A stretch of 64,000 bases of DNA from positions 1,309,001 through 1,373,000 of the forward strand of contig NZ_JACHBR010000002.1 in assembly GCF_014200435.1 (NCBI RefSeq), read 5' to 3'. A program made the translations under genes and the position numbers. A model generated the notes under the pieces. That model worked only from the letters and a program-made list of their open reading frames with translations. It ran no database searches and was not told where the DNA came from. Each line of letters opens with the position of its first letter. Within the stretch, counting starts at the first letter, position 1. The stretch comes from Sphaerisporangium krabiense (GTDB lineage Bacteria > Actinomycetota > Actinomycetes > Streptosporangiales > Streptosporangiaceae). Shown here piece by piece: positions 41,151 to 49,922 of this stretch.

Positions 41151-42100
41151 AGGTAGCCGAGCCGCCCCAGCTCGTCCTTGGCGATCTTCTCCACCAGCGC
41201 GGCCTGCTCGGGGCGCAGCCCGGAGCGCCACACCCCGACCCGGGGAGCGGACGCGCCGTACAGGCCGACCGTGGCGACCCGGGCCTCCAGGAACGCCGAG
41301 ACCGAGGCGATCGTCTCGTTCGGCGAAGCGGCCATGTCCTCGTAGCGGATCGTCAGGAGCTGCTCGCGCGGCATCTCCTGGCGCAGCGCGGCGCTCAGGC
41401 GCACGGCGCTGCGCCAGCGCAGGGCGCACTTGCCCGCCGGGTCCATGCGCGACCACTTGTCGCGGTGCTCGCCCGCGTTGACCCCGAGGAACGGGTTGGG
41501 GAACTCGGTCTCGTCGCTGAGCAGGCCGGGCCTGGCCCACGTCATGGACGACCGGTCGGCCAGCATGTCGGCGGCGACGTCCCTGCCGTCGCGGATCACC
41601 TGCACCAGCCGGGCGTCGGGGAACGCCTGGAGCAGGATCGGCGCGCTGTAGAGCAGGTCGGGGTTGGCGTCGCCGAACCGGACGACGGCGCCGGGGGACG
41701 CGCACGGGCCGCCGCCGCTCACGGCGCCGGCCTCCCGGCACACCACCGGGCAGTCGGCGCAGGCCCCGGGGACGATCTGCCAGGCCTCGGCGAGCGCGTC
41801 GCGCAGCACCCGCACCGCGCCGCCGCCCTTCCTGCGCATGATCGAGGGCCGCCGCGCGAAGGCGTACACCACGTGGGCGACCGCGGCCCGGCCGATGGTG
41901 ACGTGGAAACCCGGGGAGCGTTTCAGCGCACGGGCGAGGAGGTCCGCGCCGGACTGCGGGGCGCCGAGCACGAACACCGGTCGACGGACCTTGATGCCGT
42001 TGACCACGAGAATGTGGGGCGGGGGTCGCATAAGTGAGGACAGTCTGACACCCTTTGCGAGGTGAACGAACCGGCTACGCCCCGCCTCTCGGTGGTGCAT
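41147..42100 (-). CDS. Sulfotransferase-family protein
   Basis: A 317-residue protein of the P-loop sulfotransferase superfamily. The PAPS 5'-phosphosulfate loop is RRPVFVLGAPQSGADLLARA near residue 40, and the 3'-phosphate region is LVQVIRDGRDVAADMLAD followed by LTIRYEDMAASPNETI near 250. Four cysteines in PGACADCPVVCREAG (near residue 115) are unusual and might bind metal. It should transfer sulfate from PAPS to an unknown acceptor. The ATG at 42100 has a weak AGGTGA site; an ATG at 42031 is an alternative with none. Confidence 0.8.
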   Translation of the reverse strand: MHHREAGRSRFVHLAKGVRLSSLMRPPPHILVVNGIKVRRPVFVLGAPQSGADLLARALKRSPGFHVTIGRAAVAHVVYAFARRPSIMRRKGGGAVRVLRDALAEAWQIVPGACADCPVVCREAGAVSGGGPCASPGAVVRFGDANPDLLYSAPILLQAFPDARLVQVIRDGRDVAADMLADRSSMTWARPGLLSDETEFPNPFLGVNAGEHRDKWSRMDPAGKCALRWRSAVRLSAALRQEMPREQLLTIRYEDMAASPNETIASVSAFLEARVATVGLYGASAPRVGVWRSGLRPEQAALVEKIAKDELGRLGYL

Positions 42101-42202
42101 GGCGTCACCTGGGTAAGAGTACTCACCATGGCGGAAGTTTCACCCGATTCGCGGGGCATCGCCGCCATTGATGGCGCGGGCGTCCTCCCGGCGCCGCGGC
42201 CT

Positions 42203-42238
42203 GTCTCCGAAGTCTCCAGAGTCTCCGCGGTCTCCGAA
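42203..42238 (+). repeat. Four 9-bp imperfect tandem repeats
   Basis: GTCTCC followed by GAA, AGA, GCG and GAA makes four units of nine bases just before the LD-carboxypeptidase start at 42265. Its role, if any, is unknown; it could be a replication-slippage product. Confidence 0.6.
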
Positions 42239-42264
42239 GCCCCGCGAGTCCCGGGCGGCGTCCG

Positions 42265-43191
42265 GTGAACGGCCGGCGCCTGTGGGTGCCCTCGCGCCTG
42301 CGGCCGGGCGACCGGGTGGCGATCGTCGCCCCGTCCGGCCCCGTCGACCCGGTCGGCCTCGCGCGGGGCCGCCAGGTGCTCGCCGAGACGGGCCTCGAGG
42401 TCGAGGTCATGCCGAGGGTCATGCACCGGCGCGGCTACCTGGCGGGATCGGACGCCGGGCGGGCGGCCGACCTGCAGGAGGCCTGGTGCGACCCCGCCTA
42501 CCGCGCGGTGGTGTGCGCCCGCGGCGGGTACGGCGCCACCCGGCTGCTGGAGCTGTTCGACTGGCACGCCATGGAGGCGGCCCGCCCGAAGATCCTGCTC
42601 GGGTCCAGCGACATCACCGCCCTGCACCAGGCGTTCGCCGTCCGCCTCGGCGTCGCGAGCTGCTTCGGGCCGATGCCGGCCTGCCAGACGCTCGGCGACC
42701 CCGAGGGGCCGGACCCGGCCTCGCTCGCCCACCTGCGCGCCTCGCTGTTCGAGACCGAGGCGCCCGGCCCGATCACCGGGGACCGGGTCATCGTGCCCGG
42801 CCGCGCCGAGGGCCCGCTGACCGGCGGCAACCTGGCGCTGCTCGCCGCCCTGTGCGGTACGCCGTACGCCCTGCGCGGGCGCGGGCGCCTGGTCCTGCTG
42901 GAGGACGTCGGCGAGGAGCCCTACCGCGTCGACCGCATGCTCACCCAGCTCCTCCAGGCGGGCTGCCTGGACGGCGTGGCGGGCATCGCCCTCGGCTCCT
43001 GGGTGGACTGCGGCGACCCGATGGCGGTGCTGATCGAGCGGCTGGCCCCGCTGGGCGTCCCCATGATCGCGGGACTGCCGGTCGGGCACGGCTCACCACA
43101 GTTCACCGCCTGGATGGGGGCGGACGCGGTTATTGATACGGAATCGTGCTCTTTGGCTTGCCTGTTCCGCGACCCTGCCACGGCAATGTAG
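42265..43191 (+). CDS. LD-carboxypeptidase (peptidase S66)
   Basis: A 308-residue serine peptidase of family S66. The catalytic triad is Ser115 (LLGSSDITAL), Glu213 (LLEDVGEEPYR) and His275 (LPVGHGSPQF), and APSGPVDP near residue 22 is the family start signature. It has no signal peptide, so it acts in the cytoplasm, removing D-alanine from murein tetrapeptides during recycling. The family also includes microcin-immunity proteins of the MccF type. The GTG start at 42265 has only a weak upstream site. The next gene starts 41 bases after its stop. Confidence 0.9.
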   Translation: MNGRRLWVPSRLRPGDRVAIVAPSGPVDPVGLARGRQVLAETGLEVEVMPRVMHRRGYLAGSDAGRAADLQEAWCDPAYRAVVCARGGYGATRLLELFDWHAMEAARPKILLGSSDITALHQAFAVRLGVASCFGPMPACQTLGDPEGPDPASLAHLRASLFETEAPGPITGDRVIVPGRAEGPLTGGNLALLAALCGTPYALRGRGRLVLLEDVGEEPYRVDRMLTQLLQAGCLDGVAGIALGSWVDCGDPMAVLIERLAPLGVPMIAGLPVGHGSPQFTAWMGADAVIDTESCSLACLFRDPATAM

Positions 43192-43232
43192 GCGACGGTC
43201 CGGGGAAAGACAGCGGTAGTTGGGAGCCTCGT

Positions 43233-44135
43233 GTGGGCTTGTTCAGGCGGCGCCGCGACCGGCGGGCCGGCGCGCGGCGCGCGATCGAGGACGTCGACCT
43301 CGACTCGCTGCTCGCGCTGGTCGCCGACGATCTGGGGTACTCCTGGGAGTTCACCCCCGACGGCGCCACGCTCGTGCTGTCCGGCCCCCGGCGGGTCGCC
43401 GTCCCCCTGACGGGCCTGCGCCGTGAGGTCGCGCGCCGTCCCCGCGAGGACTGGCCGACGCTGGCCGCCGGCCATCTGACCCGCGCGGTCGAACGGGGCG
43501 ACCACCTGCCCGACGTGTGCGACCTCGCCCGCGTGCGCCCGCTGCTGCGCACCCGCGTCGTGCTCGCCGACGACCCCCGGGAGGACCCCTCCCGGCTGAT
43601 CGGCCGCCATCTCGGCTCCGACCTGGTCGAGATCCTCACCGTCTACGGCAGGCCGGTGCGCCCGGAGGAGGCGTTCTGCTGGCCCGTCACCCCCGCCGAG
43701 GCCCTGGACCTGGCGGCGGCCAACGTGCTGGCCGACGAGCGGCTCACCTCCGAGCGCGTCGACCTGGACGGCACGCCCGCCTGGATCATGTCCGGCTCGG
43801 ACTCCGGCGCCGCGGTGCACCTGCGCCGCATCGAGGACTACCTGCTCGTGTCGTCCGACGGCGTCATGGTCGCGATGCCGCGCCCCGGCGAGATGATCGT
43901 CCACCCGATCGGCGGGCTGTCGGTGATGCGCGCCATCGAGCGGCTGTGGCTGCACGCCCGCCGCGAGTACCGCTCCCGCGACGACGGCCTCAGCCCGCAC
44001 GTCTACTGGTGGAAGGACGGCAGGCTGACCAGGATCCAGGCCGACCTGGTGGTCCAGGACGGCCAGCGGCGCCTGGTCGTGGCCCCGCCGCCCGAGTTCG
44101 CCCGCATGCTCGCCGACCTGGCCCGGGGCCGCTAG
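43233..44135 (+). CDS. Conserved hypothetical protein, 300 residues
   Basis: I do not recognise a family with confidence. The protein is soluble, has no signal peptide or membrane segment, begins with a basic stretch (GLFRRRRDRRAGARRAI), and shows mixed alpha/beta sequence with YSWEFTPDGATLVL near 45, LGSDLVEILTVYGRPVRPEE near 135 and YWWKDGRLTRIQADLVV near 260. It may resemble DUF1444-type proteins. The GTG at 43233 follows GGGAG. It shares a CTAG stop with the convergent GH15 gene (44132-44135). Confidence 0.75.
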   Translation: MGLFRRRRDRRAGARRAIEDVDLDSLLALVADDLGYSWEFTPDGATLVLSGPRRVAVPLTGLRREVARRPREDWPTLAAGHLTRAVERGDHLPDVCDLARVRPLLRTRVVLADDPREDPSRLIGRHLGSDLVEILTVYGRPVRPEEAFCWPVTPAEALDLAAANVLADERLTSERVDLDGTPAWIMSGSDSGAAVHLRRIEDYLLVSSDGVMVAMPRPGEMIVHPIGGLSVMRAIERLWLHARREYRSRDDGLSPHVYWWKDGRLTRIQADLVVQDGQRRLVVAPPPEFARMLADLARGR

Positions 44136-45940
44136 CCCATGAGGCCGGCGGTGCGGTGCGGGGCGCCCTCGGGCTGGGAGAGGGTGTGGGCGGCGTGGAT
44201 CAGCGGGACGTGGCTGAACGCCTGCGGGAAGTTGCCGACCAGCCGGCCGTAGCGCGGGTCGTACTCCTCCGCCAGGAGCCCGACGTCGTTGCGCAGGGCC
44301 AGCAGCCGCTCGAACAGCTCGATCGCCTCGTCCCGCCTGCCGATCATGGCCCGCGCCTCGGCCAGCCAGAAGCTGCAGGCCAGGAACGCGCCCTCGCCGC
44401 CGGAGATGCCGTCGACGGCGTTGCGCTGGGCGAGGGGGTAGCGCAGCACGAAGCCGTCCGACATCAGCTCGCGCTCGACGGCCTCGACGGTGCCGATCAC
44501 GCGGGGGTCGTGGGGCGGCAGGAAGCCCGTCTGGGGGATCAGCAGCAGCGCCGCGTCCAGCTCCTCCGAGCCGTAGGACTGGGTGAAGGTGTTCCGCTCG
44601 GCGTCGAACCCCTTGGCCATGACCTCGGCGTGGATGCGCTCGCGCAGCGCGCGCCACCGGTCGGCGGGCCCGTTCTGGCCGAACCGCTCGACCTGCCGTA
44701 CCGAGCGGTCGGCGGCGACCCACGCCATGACCTTGGAGTGGACGAAGTGGCGCCGTGGCCCGCGGACCTCCCACAGGCCCTCGTCGGGCTCGTCCCAGTG
44801 CGACTCCAGGAAGTCCATCAGCGAGCGCTGGATCGCCCAGGTGCGCGACAGGGCGGGCAGCCCGGAGGCCCGCGAGACGTACAGGCAGTTGATCACCTCG
44901 CCGTAGACGTCGAGCTGGAGCTGGTCGACGGCGGCGTTGCCGATGCGCACGGGCCGGGAGTCCTCGTAGCCGTCCAGCCAGGACAGCTCCATCTCCGGCA
45001 GGCGCCGCTCGCCCGCGACGCCGTACATGATCTGCAGGTCCTGGGGACGGCCGGCGATGGCGCGCAGCAGCCACTCCCGCCAGTCGCGGGCCTCCTCGAC
45101 GTAGCCGGCGCCGATCAGCGCGTCGAGCGTCATCGTCGCGTCGCGCAACCAGCAGTAGCGGTAGTCCCAGTTGCGGACGCCGCCGAGGTCCTCGGGCAGC
45201 GAGGTGGTCGGGGCGGCCACGATGCCGCCGGTCGGGGCGAACGTGAGGGCCTTCAGGGTGATCAGCGAGCGGGACACCGCGTCGTGCCAGCGCGTCTCGC
45301 CGTCCGGCTGCCACTGCCCCGACCATTCGGTCCAGATGGCCTCGGTCTCGGCCAGTTCCGCGATCGGGTCGATGTCGTGCGGCTTGGGGGAGTGGGAGGG
45401 GTGCCAGGTGAACACGAACGGCAGCCGGTCGCCCGCCCGCATGCGGAACGTGGCGCGGTGGGCGTAGTCGCCGCCCTGCAGCGGGACCGGCGAGTGCAGC
45501 CAGACCGAGTCGGGGCCGCCGATGGCCTGGAGGATGCCGTCGCTGCGGCGCACCCAGGGCACGATGCGGCCGTAGTCGAAGCGGATGCGGATCTGCGTGG
45601 CCATCTCGACGGTGCCGGCCAGGCATTCCACGACCCGCACCAGGTCGGGGTTGGCCTGGCGGGGCGGCATGAAGTCGGTGACGCGGACGGTGCCCTCGGG
45701 GGTGTCCCACTCGGTTTCGAGGATCAGCGTGCCGGGGCGGTAGCGGCGGCGGGTGCTGAGGCGGCGGCCGGGGCCGGCCGGGCCGATCCACCAGCTTCCG
45801 TTGCGCTCGCCGCCGAGCAGGGACGCGAAGACGGCGGGGGAGTCGAACCGGGGCAGGCAGAGCCAGTCGACCGAGCCGTCCCGCCCGACGAGCGCGGCCG
45901 ACTGCATGTCCCCGATGATGGCGTAGTCCTCGATCCGCAT
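44132..45940 (-). CDS. GH15 glucoamylase/trehalase-like protein
   Basis: A 602-residue glycoside hydrolase family 15 protein. The N-terminal beta-sandwich starts IEDYAIIGDMQSAALVGRDG and WLCLPRFDSPAVFASLLGG; the alpha6/alpha6 barrel has NWDYRYCWLRDATMTLDALI, DEPDEGLWEVRG with the general acid, and LLAEEYDPRYGRLVGNFPQA with the general base. Without a signal peptide it acts inside the cell; actinobacterial relatives include trehalases, so trehalose or a glucan are plausible substrates. There is no ribosome site, and TAGCGT lies six bases before the ATG, suggesting a leaderless transcript. Confidence 0.9.
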   Translation of the reverse strand: MRIEDYAIIGDMQSAALVGRDGSVDWLCLPRFDSPAVFASLLGGERNGSWWIGPAGPGRRLSTRRRYRPGTLILETEWDTPEGTVRVTDFMPPRQANPDLVRVVECLAGTVEMATQIRIRFDYGRIVPWVRRSDGILQAIGGPDSVWLHSPVPLQGGDYAHRATFRMRAGDRLPFVFTWHPSHSPKPHDIDPIAELAETEAIWTEWSGQWQPDGETRWHDAVSRSLITLKALTFAPTGGIVAAPTTSLPEDLGGVRNWDYRYCWLRDATMTLDALIGAGYVEEARDWREWLLRAIAGRPQDLQIMYGVAGERRLPEMELSWLDGYEDSRPVRIGNAAVDQLQLDVYGEVINCLYVSRASGLPALSRTWAIQRSLMDFLESHWDEPDEGLWEVRGPRRHFVHSKVMAWVAADRSVRQVERFGQNGPADRWRALRERIHAEVMAKGFDAERNTFTQSYGSEELDAALLLIPQTGFLPPHDPRVIGTVEAVERELMSDGFVLRYPLAQRNAVDGISGGEGAFLACSFWLAEARAMIGRRDEAIELFERLLALRNDVGLLAEEYDPRYGRLVGNFPQAFSHVPLIHAAHTLSQPEGAPHRTAGLMG

Positions 45941-45974
45941 GCCGTCACGCTAGTACCCCGTGGCGGTGGGTGGG

Positions 45975-46616
45975 TCACGATCCCTGCGGCGGGACCTCCC
46001 CGGGCTCCGGGCGCGGGCGGGGGCGCATCCGGGGCATGAAGAACTGGGTCAGCGGGCCGATGGTCAGCGCGAAGACCACGGTGCCCACGCCGACCGTGCC
46101 GCCGAGCAGCCATCCGGCGGCCAGGACCGTGAGCTCCACGAGCGTGCGCGCGGCGCGGATGGACAGGCCGAGCCGGTGCAGGCCGGTCATCAGCCCGTCG
46201 CGGGGGCCGGGGCCGAGCCCGGCGCCGATGTAGAGGCCGGTGGCCGCGGCGACGAAGACCACGCCCGCCAGCAGGTAGGCCCAGCGCAGCGCGAGGTTCT
46301 CCGGGGTGGGCGCCAGCCAGAGGGTCAGATCGGCGAACAGGCCGAGGAAGACGATGTTGCTGACCGTCCCGATGCCCGGCCGCTGCCGCAGCGGGATCCA
46401 GAAGACCATCACGGCCAGCCCCACCAGGATGATCCACGTCCCGATGGACAGCCCGGTGCGCACCGACAGGCCCTGGTGGAACACGTCCCAGGGGCCGTTG
46501 CCGAGGTGCGACTCGACCTGCAGCGCGGCGCCGCCGCCGTAGAGGGCGAGCCCGGCGTACAGGCGCAGGAGCCGCTGGGGGAGAGATCCCAGGTAGGGGA
46601 GGGAGAGTTCGCTCAT
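45975..46616 (-). CDS. YczE/YitT-like membrane protein
   Basis: A 213-residue membrane protein with about five hydrophobic segments and the conserved LYAGLALYGGGAALQVESHL and GNGPWDVFHQGLS stretches of the YczE family. A second glycine-rich repeat, GLYIGAGLGPGPRDGLMTGL, is characteristic. The function is unknown; transport is suspected. It is divergent from a MocR-type regulator, the same pair described as YczR-YczE in many bacteria, so the regulator almost certainly controls it. The tail is Pro/Arg rich and cytoplasmic. Confidence 0.87.
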   Translation of the reverse strand: MSELSLPYLGSLPQRLLRLYAGLALYGGGAALQVESHLGNGPWDVFHQGLSVRTGLSIGTWIILVGLAVMVFWIPLRQRPGIGTVSNIVFLGLFADLTLWLAPTPENLALRWAYLLAGVVFVAAATGLYIGAGLGPGPRDGLMTGLHRLGLSIRAARTLVELTVLAAGWLLGGTVGVGTVVFALTIGPLTQFFMPRMRPRPRPEPGEVPPQGS

Positions 46617-46635
46617 AATGCTGGTAATGGTGTGA

Positions 46636-46664
46636 GCTCATTGGCTTGCTCATAAAGGGCCAAT
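46636..46664. promoter_or_regulatory. Probable MocR operator between yczE and yczR
   Basis: The 64-base divergent gap contains a direct repeat GCTCAT (46636-46641 and 46648-46653, 12 bases apart) nested in an inverted repeat ATTGGC (46640-46645) with GCCAAT (46659-46664). MocR-type regulators often bind direct repeats in such gaps. Confidence 0.5.
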
Positions 46665-46680
46665 CCGAGAAAGTGGCCTT

Positions 46681-48123
46681 ATGGAGCGCTATCTGAGCGG
46701 GCCGCAGCTCGCCAGGCTCATCGAGATCCCCGCCGGCACACGCCCCTACTACCGGGCCCTCGCCGGGTCGGTGCGCACGCTCGTGCTCGACGGCCGCCTG
46801 CCCACGCGGGTGCGCATGCCCGCCGAGCGCCACCTGGCCGACGCCCTCGGCGTCAGCCGCACCACGGTCACCGCCGCCTACGACCGGCTGCGCGAGCAGG
46901 GCTACCTGGAGAGCCGCAAGGGCGCGGGAAGCTGGACGGCGCTGCCCGCGCCCGGCGCGCTCGGCACCGAGAACCCCTGGACGTCCGCCGACGGCGACGA
47001 CGGCCTGCTCCCGCTGCACTCCGCCGCGCCGCCCGCGACGGTCCTGCTCCCCGAGGCCCTGGCGGGCGCCGCCGAGGACTACCCCCGCTACGGGCTCGGC
47101 ACCGGCTACGACCCGATGGGCATCCTGCCGCTGCGGGAGGCCATCGCCGGGCGTTATGTCGCCAGGGGCCTGCCCACCCGGCCCGACCAGATCCTCGTCA
47201 CGCTCGGCGCCCAGCACGGCACCCACCTGCTGATGTCCCTGCTCGCCGGGCCGGGCGACCCGGTGCTCGTCGAGTCCCCCACCTATCCGCACGCGCTGGA
47301 CGCGGCGCGCGGCCGCGGCGCGCGGCTGGTCCCCGTCGGCGTGCAGGAGAACGGCCCGCCCATGGACCTGGTGCGCTCCGCCCTGCGCCAGTCGGGCGCC
47401 CGGCTCGCCTATGTCATCCCCGACTTCCAGAACCCGACAGGGGTGCTGATGCCCGACGCCGCCCGCGCGGCCCTGACCGAGGCGGCGCGCCGGCACGACA
47501 CGACGCTCATCGTGGACGAGAGCTGGACCGAGATGGCGACCGACGAGGCGCCCGCGACCTCCCCGCTCGCCGCCTTCGACACCGACGGCCGGGTGATCAG
47601 CGTCGGGTCGTCGTCCAAGCTGATGTGGGGTGGCCTGCGCATCGGCTGGATCCGCGCGACCGCCGCGCTGGTCCGGCGCCTGGCCGTGGTGCGCGCCTCG
47701 GTCGACCTCGCCGCGCCGCTGTTCGAGCAGCTCGTGGTGACCCGCCTGCTCGCGCGGATCGAGGAGGTCAGGGCCGAGCGCCGCAGCACGATCACCGCCT
47801 CGCGTGCGGCGCTGGTGGAGTCGCTGCGCGAGCGGATCCCCGAGTGGCGGTTCACCCTGCCCCGCGGCGGCGCCTCGCTGTGGGTGCGCCTGGACGCCCC
47901 GGTCGCCACCCCGCTGGCCGACGCGGCCGCCGCCTGCGGCGTGCGGCTGGCCCCGGGCCCGTGGTTCGGCGTGGACGGCACGCTGGAGCGCTACCTGCGC
48001 CTGCCCTACACGATGTCCCCGGCGGCGCTCACCGAGGCCGTCCGCCGCCTGGCCGTGGCGCGCACGCTCGGCCCCGGCGCCGTCCACGGCCGTCCCGCCG
48101 CGCCGCTGACGCCGACGCTGTGA
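46681..48123 (+). CDS. MocR-family regulator (GntR domain plus aminotransferase domain)
   Basis: A 480-residue fusion. Residues 15-85 are a GntR winged helix (MPAERHLADALGVSRTTVTA, then AYDRLREQGYLESRKGAGSW), and 110-470 are a type I aminotransferase-like domain with ILVTLGAQHGTHLL, YVIPDFQNPTG and the PLP lysine Lys313 (GSSSKLMWGGLRIGW). It should sense PLP or a PLP adduct and regulate the divergent YczE-like gene. Transcript probably has a very short leader. Convergent with the peptide transporter gene, with seven bases between stops. Confidence 0.92.
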   Translation: MERYLSGPQLARLIEIPAGTRPYYRALAGSVRTLVLDGRLPTRVRMPAERHLADALGVSRTTVTAAYDRLREQGYLESRKGAGSWTALPAPGALGTENPWTSADGDDGLLPLHSAAPPATVLLPEALAGAAEDYPRYGLGTGYDPMGILPLREAIAGRYVARGLPTRPDQILVTLGAQHGTHLLMSLLAGPGDPVLVESPTYPHALDAARGRGARLVPVGVQENGPPMDLVRSALRQSGARLAYVIPDFQNPTGVLMPDAARAALTEAARRHDTTLIVDESWTEMATDEAPATSPLAAFDTDGRVISVGSSSKLMWGGLRIGWIRATAALVRRLAVVRASVDLAAPLFEQLVVTRLLARIEEVRAERRSTITASRAALVESLRERIPEWRFTLPRGGASLWVRLDAPVATPLADAAAACGVRLAPGPWFGVDGTLERYLRLPYTMSPAALTEAVRRLAVARTLGPGAVHGRPAAPLTPTL

Positions 48124-48130
48124 GGCGGGC

Positions 48131-49615
48131 CTAGGCGGGCACCTCGCCCATCAGCACGCGCAGCCGCCGCGAGAAGCCCAGCAGCACCGCGGCGGCGGCC
48201 ACGGCGATCACGGCGAGCGTGGCGAAGTAGGCGGGCTGGGACATGTGCCCGAGCAGCCGCGCCGTCTGGCCGCCGATCGCGTCGCCGACGGCGAACGACA
48301 GGAACCACACCCCGAGCATCTGGCTGCGGAACGCGCGCGGGGCCAGCTCGGTGGTCACCGACAGGCCCACCGGGCTGAGCGACAGCTCCCCGAACACCTG
48401 GATCAGGTACACCAGGAACAGCCACCACACCGAGATCCTGCCCGCCTGGGCCAGGTGGGCCGCGTAGGCCATCACCAGGAAGCTCGCGCCGACCAGGAAC
48501 AGGCCGGCGGAGAACTTCTGCGCGGCCCCGACCCGGGAGCCGAGCCGCACCCACAGGGCCGCGAACACCGGCACGAAGATCAGGATCAGCAGGGGGTTGA
48601 ACGACTGGGTGGTCGCGGCGGTGATGGAGTGCCCGAAGAGCCGCAGGTCGGTCTTCTCGGCCGCGAAGTCGTTGAGCACGGTGGGGGCCAGGTCGTAGAT
48701 CATCCAGAACACGGCGGCGGCGGCGAACAGCCAGACGTACGCCTTCATCTTCGTTCGCTCGCCGGAGGTCATGTTGTGGCTGCCGAGCAGGATGTAGGCG
48801 AAGTAGGCGATCGGCACCAGCACCGTGATCACGGTGAGCGCGACCGTGAACCGGTCGACGGTGAGCGTGCCCGACAGCGCCCACAGGCCGAGGGCGAGCG
48901 CCACGGTCGCGAGCCCGGCGACCGCCAGGCTGCCGAAGCGGCGGCCCTCCTCGGGCGTGAGGCGATGGCCGGGCTCGTCTCCGGCGCCGCGCAGGTGCCG
49001 CGCGCCGAGGACGTACTGGGTCAGGCCGACGGCCATGCCCACGGCGGCGGCGCCGAAGCCGAGGTGCCACCTGCCGTCCTTGGCCAGGTTGCTGACGACG
49101 TAGGGGGCGGCGAAGGCGCCGAGGTTGATGCCCAGGTAGAAGATGGAGAACCCGGCGTCGCGCCGCGCGTTGTCGCCCTCGGGGTACAGCCGGCCGACCA
49201 TGGTCGAGATGTTCGGCTTGAGCAGGCCGGTGCCGGCCACGATCAGCCCCAGGCCGAGCCACACCAGCGCGGCCCCCTCGATCGGGACGGCCATGCAGAT
49301 GTGCCCGAGCATGATCACGCAGCCGCCGGCGAGCACCGCCTTGCGCGCGCCGAGCACCCGGTCGGCCAGCCACCCGCCGGGCAGCGCCAGCAGGTAGACC
49401 AGCGCGCCGTAGACGCCGACGACCGCGGTCGCGGTGGTCTTGGGCAGGCCGAGCCCGCCGCCGGAGACCGTGGCGGCCAGGAAGAAGAACAGGATGGCGC
49501 GCAGCCCGTAGAAGCTGAAGCGCTCCCACATCTCGGTCATGAACAGCGTGACGATGCCGCGCGGATGACCGAAGATCGTTTTCTCTCGCGCGCGCTGGCC
49601 GGCCTCTACGGACAT
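48131..49615 (-). CDS. POT/PTR2-family proton-coupled peptide transporter
   Basis: A 494-residue transporter with about fourteen hydrophobic segments. The POT signature EMWERFSFYGLRAILFFFL in helix 1 carries the conserved ExxER motif, and FSIFYLGINLGAFAAPYVV in helix 5 is the second PTR2 signature. It imports di- and tripeptides with protons. The short N-terminal tail (MSVEAGQRAREKTIFGHPRG) is cytoplasmic. It is a single gene, and could use peptides released by the secreted carboxypeptidase at 54898. Confidence 0.93.
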   Translation of the reverse strand: MSVEAGQRAREKTIFGHPRGIVTLFMTEMWERFSFYGLRAILFFFLAATVSGGGLGLPKTTATAVVGVYGALVYLLALPGGWLADRVLGARKAVLAGGCVIMLGHICMAVPIEGAALVWLGLGLIVAGTGLLKPNISTMVGRLYPEGDNARRDAGFSIFYLGINLGAFAAPYVVSNLAKDGRWHLGFGAAAVGMAVGLTQYVLGARHLRGAGDEPGHRLTPEEGRRFGSLAVAGLATVALALGLWALSGTLTVDRFTVALTVITVLVPIAYFAYILLGSHNMTSGERTKMKAYVWLFAAAAVFWMIYDLAPTVLNDFAAEKTDLRLFGHSITAATTQSFNPLLILIFVPVFAALWVRLGSRVGAAQKFSAGLFLVGASFLVMAYAAHLAQAGRISVWWLFLVYLIQVFGELSLSPVGLSVTTELAPRAFRSQMLGVWFLSFAVGDAIGGQTARLLGHMSQPAYFATLAVIAVAAAAVLLGFSRRLRVLMGEVPA

Positions 49616-49922
49616 GCCGGTACGCCCCCGTTTCGCTCAGGTGTGCCGCGATCCCCCCCGAGACCGCGTGATCGCTCCCGGACGGGCGTCAGCGCGCCCC
49701 GACCAGATGGACCGACTGTCCTGAATATCCGAAAAAGTGCTCACTGTACAAATATGGGCGCTCGCTGTCCGTCCACATGATCACGGTTCGTGGCCGTCCG
49801 GGCACCCCTCGGCGCCGCCGGGAACAGGGGCGTCCCTTGTCACCCACGAGGTCTTGTCTGCCATGAACGCCTGTGGTGCGATGCATGCCACCTGTGCACG
49901 CGGGATCACCAGGAGGCGCGAC
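49616..49922. other. Gene-free divergent region
   Basis: About 300 bases lie between the peptide transporter and acyl-CoA synthetase genes. I see no gene. TACAAATAT at 49747-49755 is the only AT-rich -10-like sequence and may belong to the synthetase gene, giving a leader of about 165 bases. Confidence 0.5.

Noticed and set aside
42062-42268. A 68-codon frame overlapping the LD-carboxypeptidase start
   Set aside because: Its sequence is a run of VSE/VSR/VSA from the tandem repeat, it has no domain and it overlaps the divergent sulfotransferase start.
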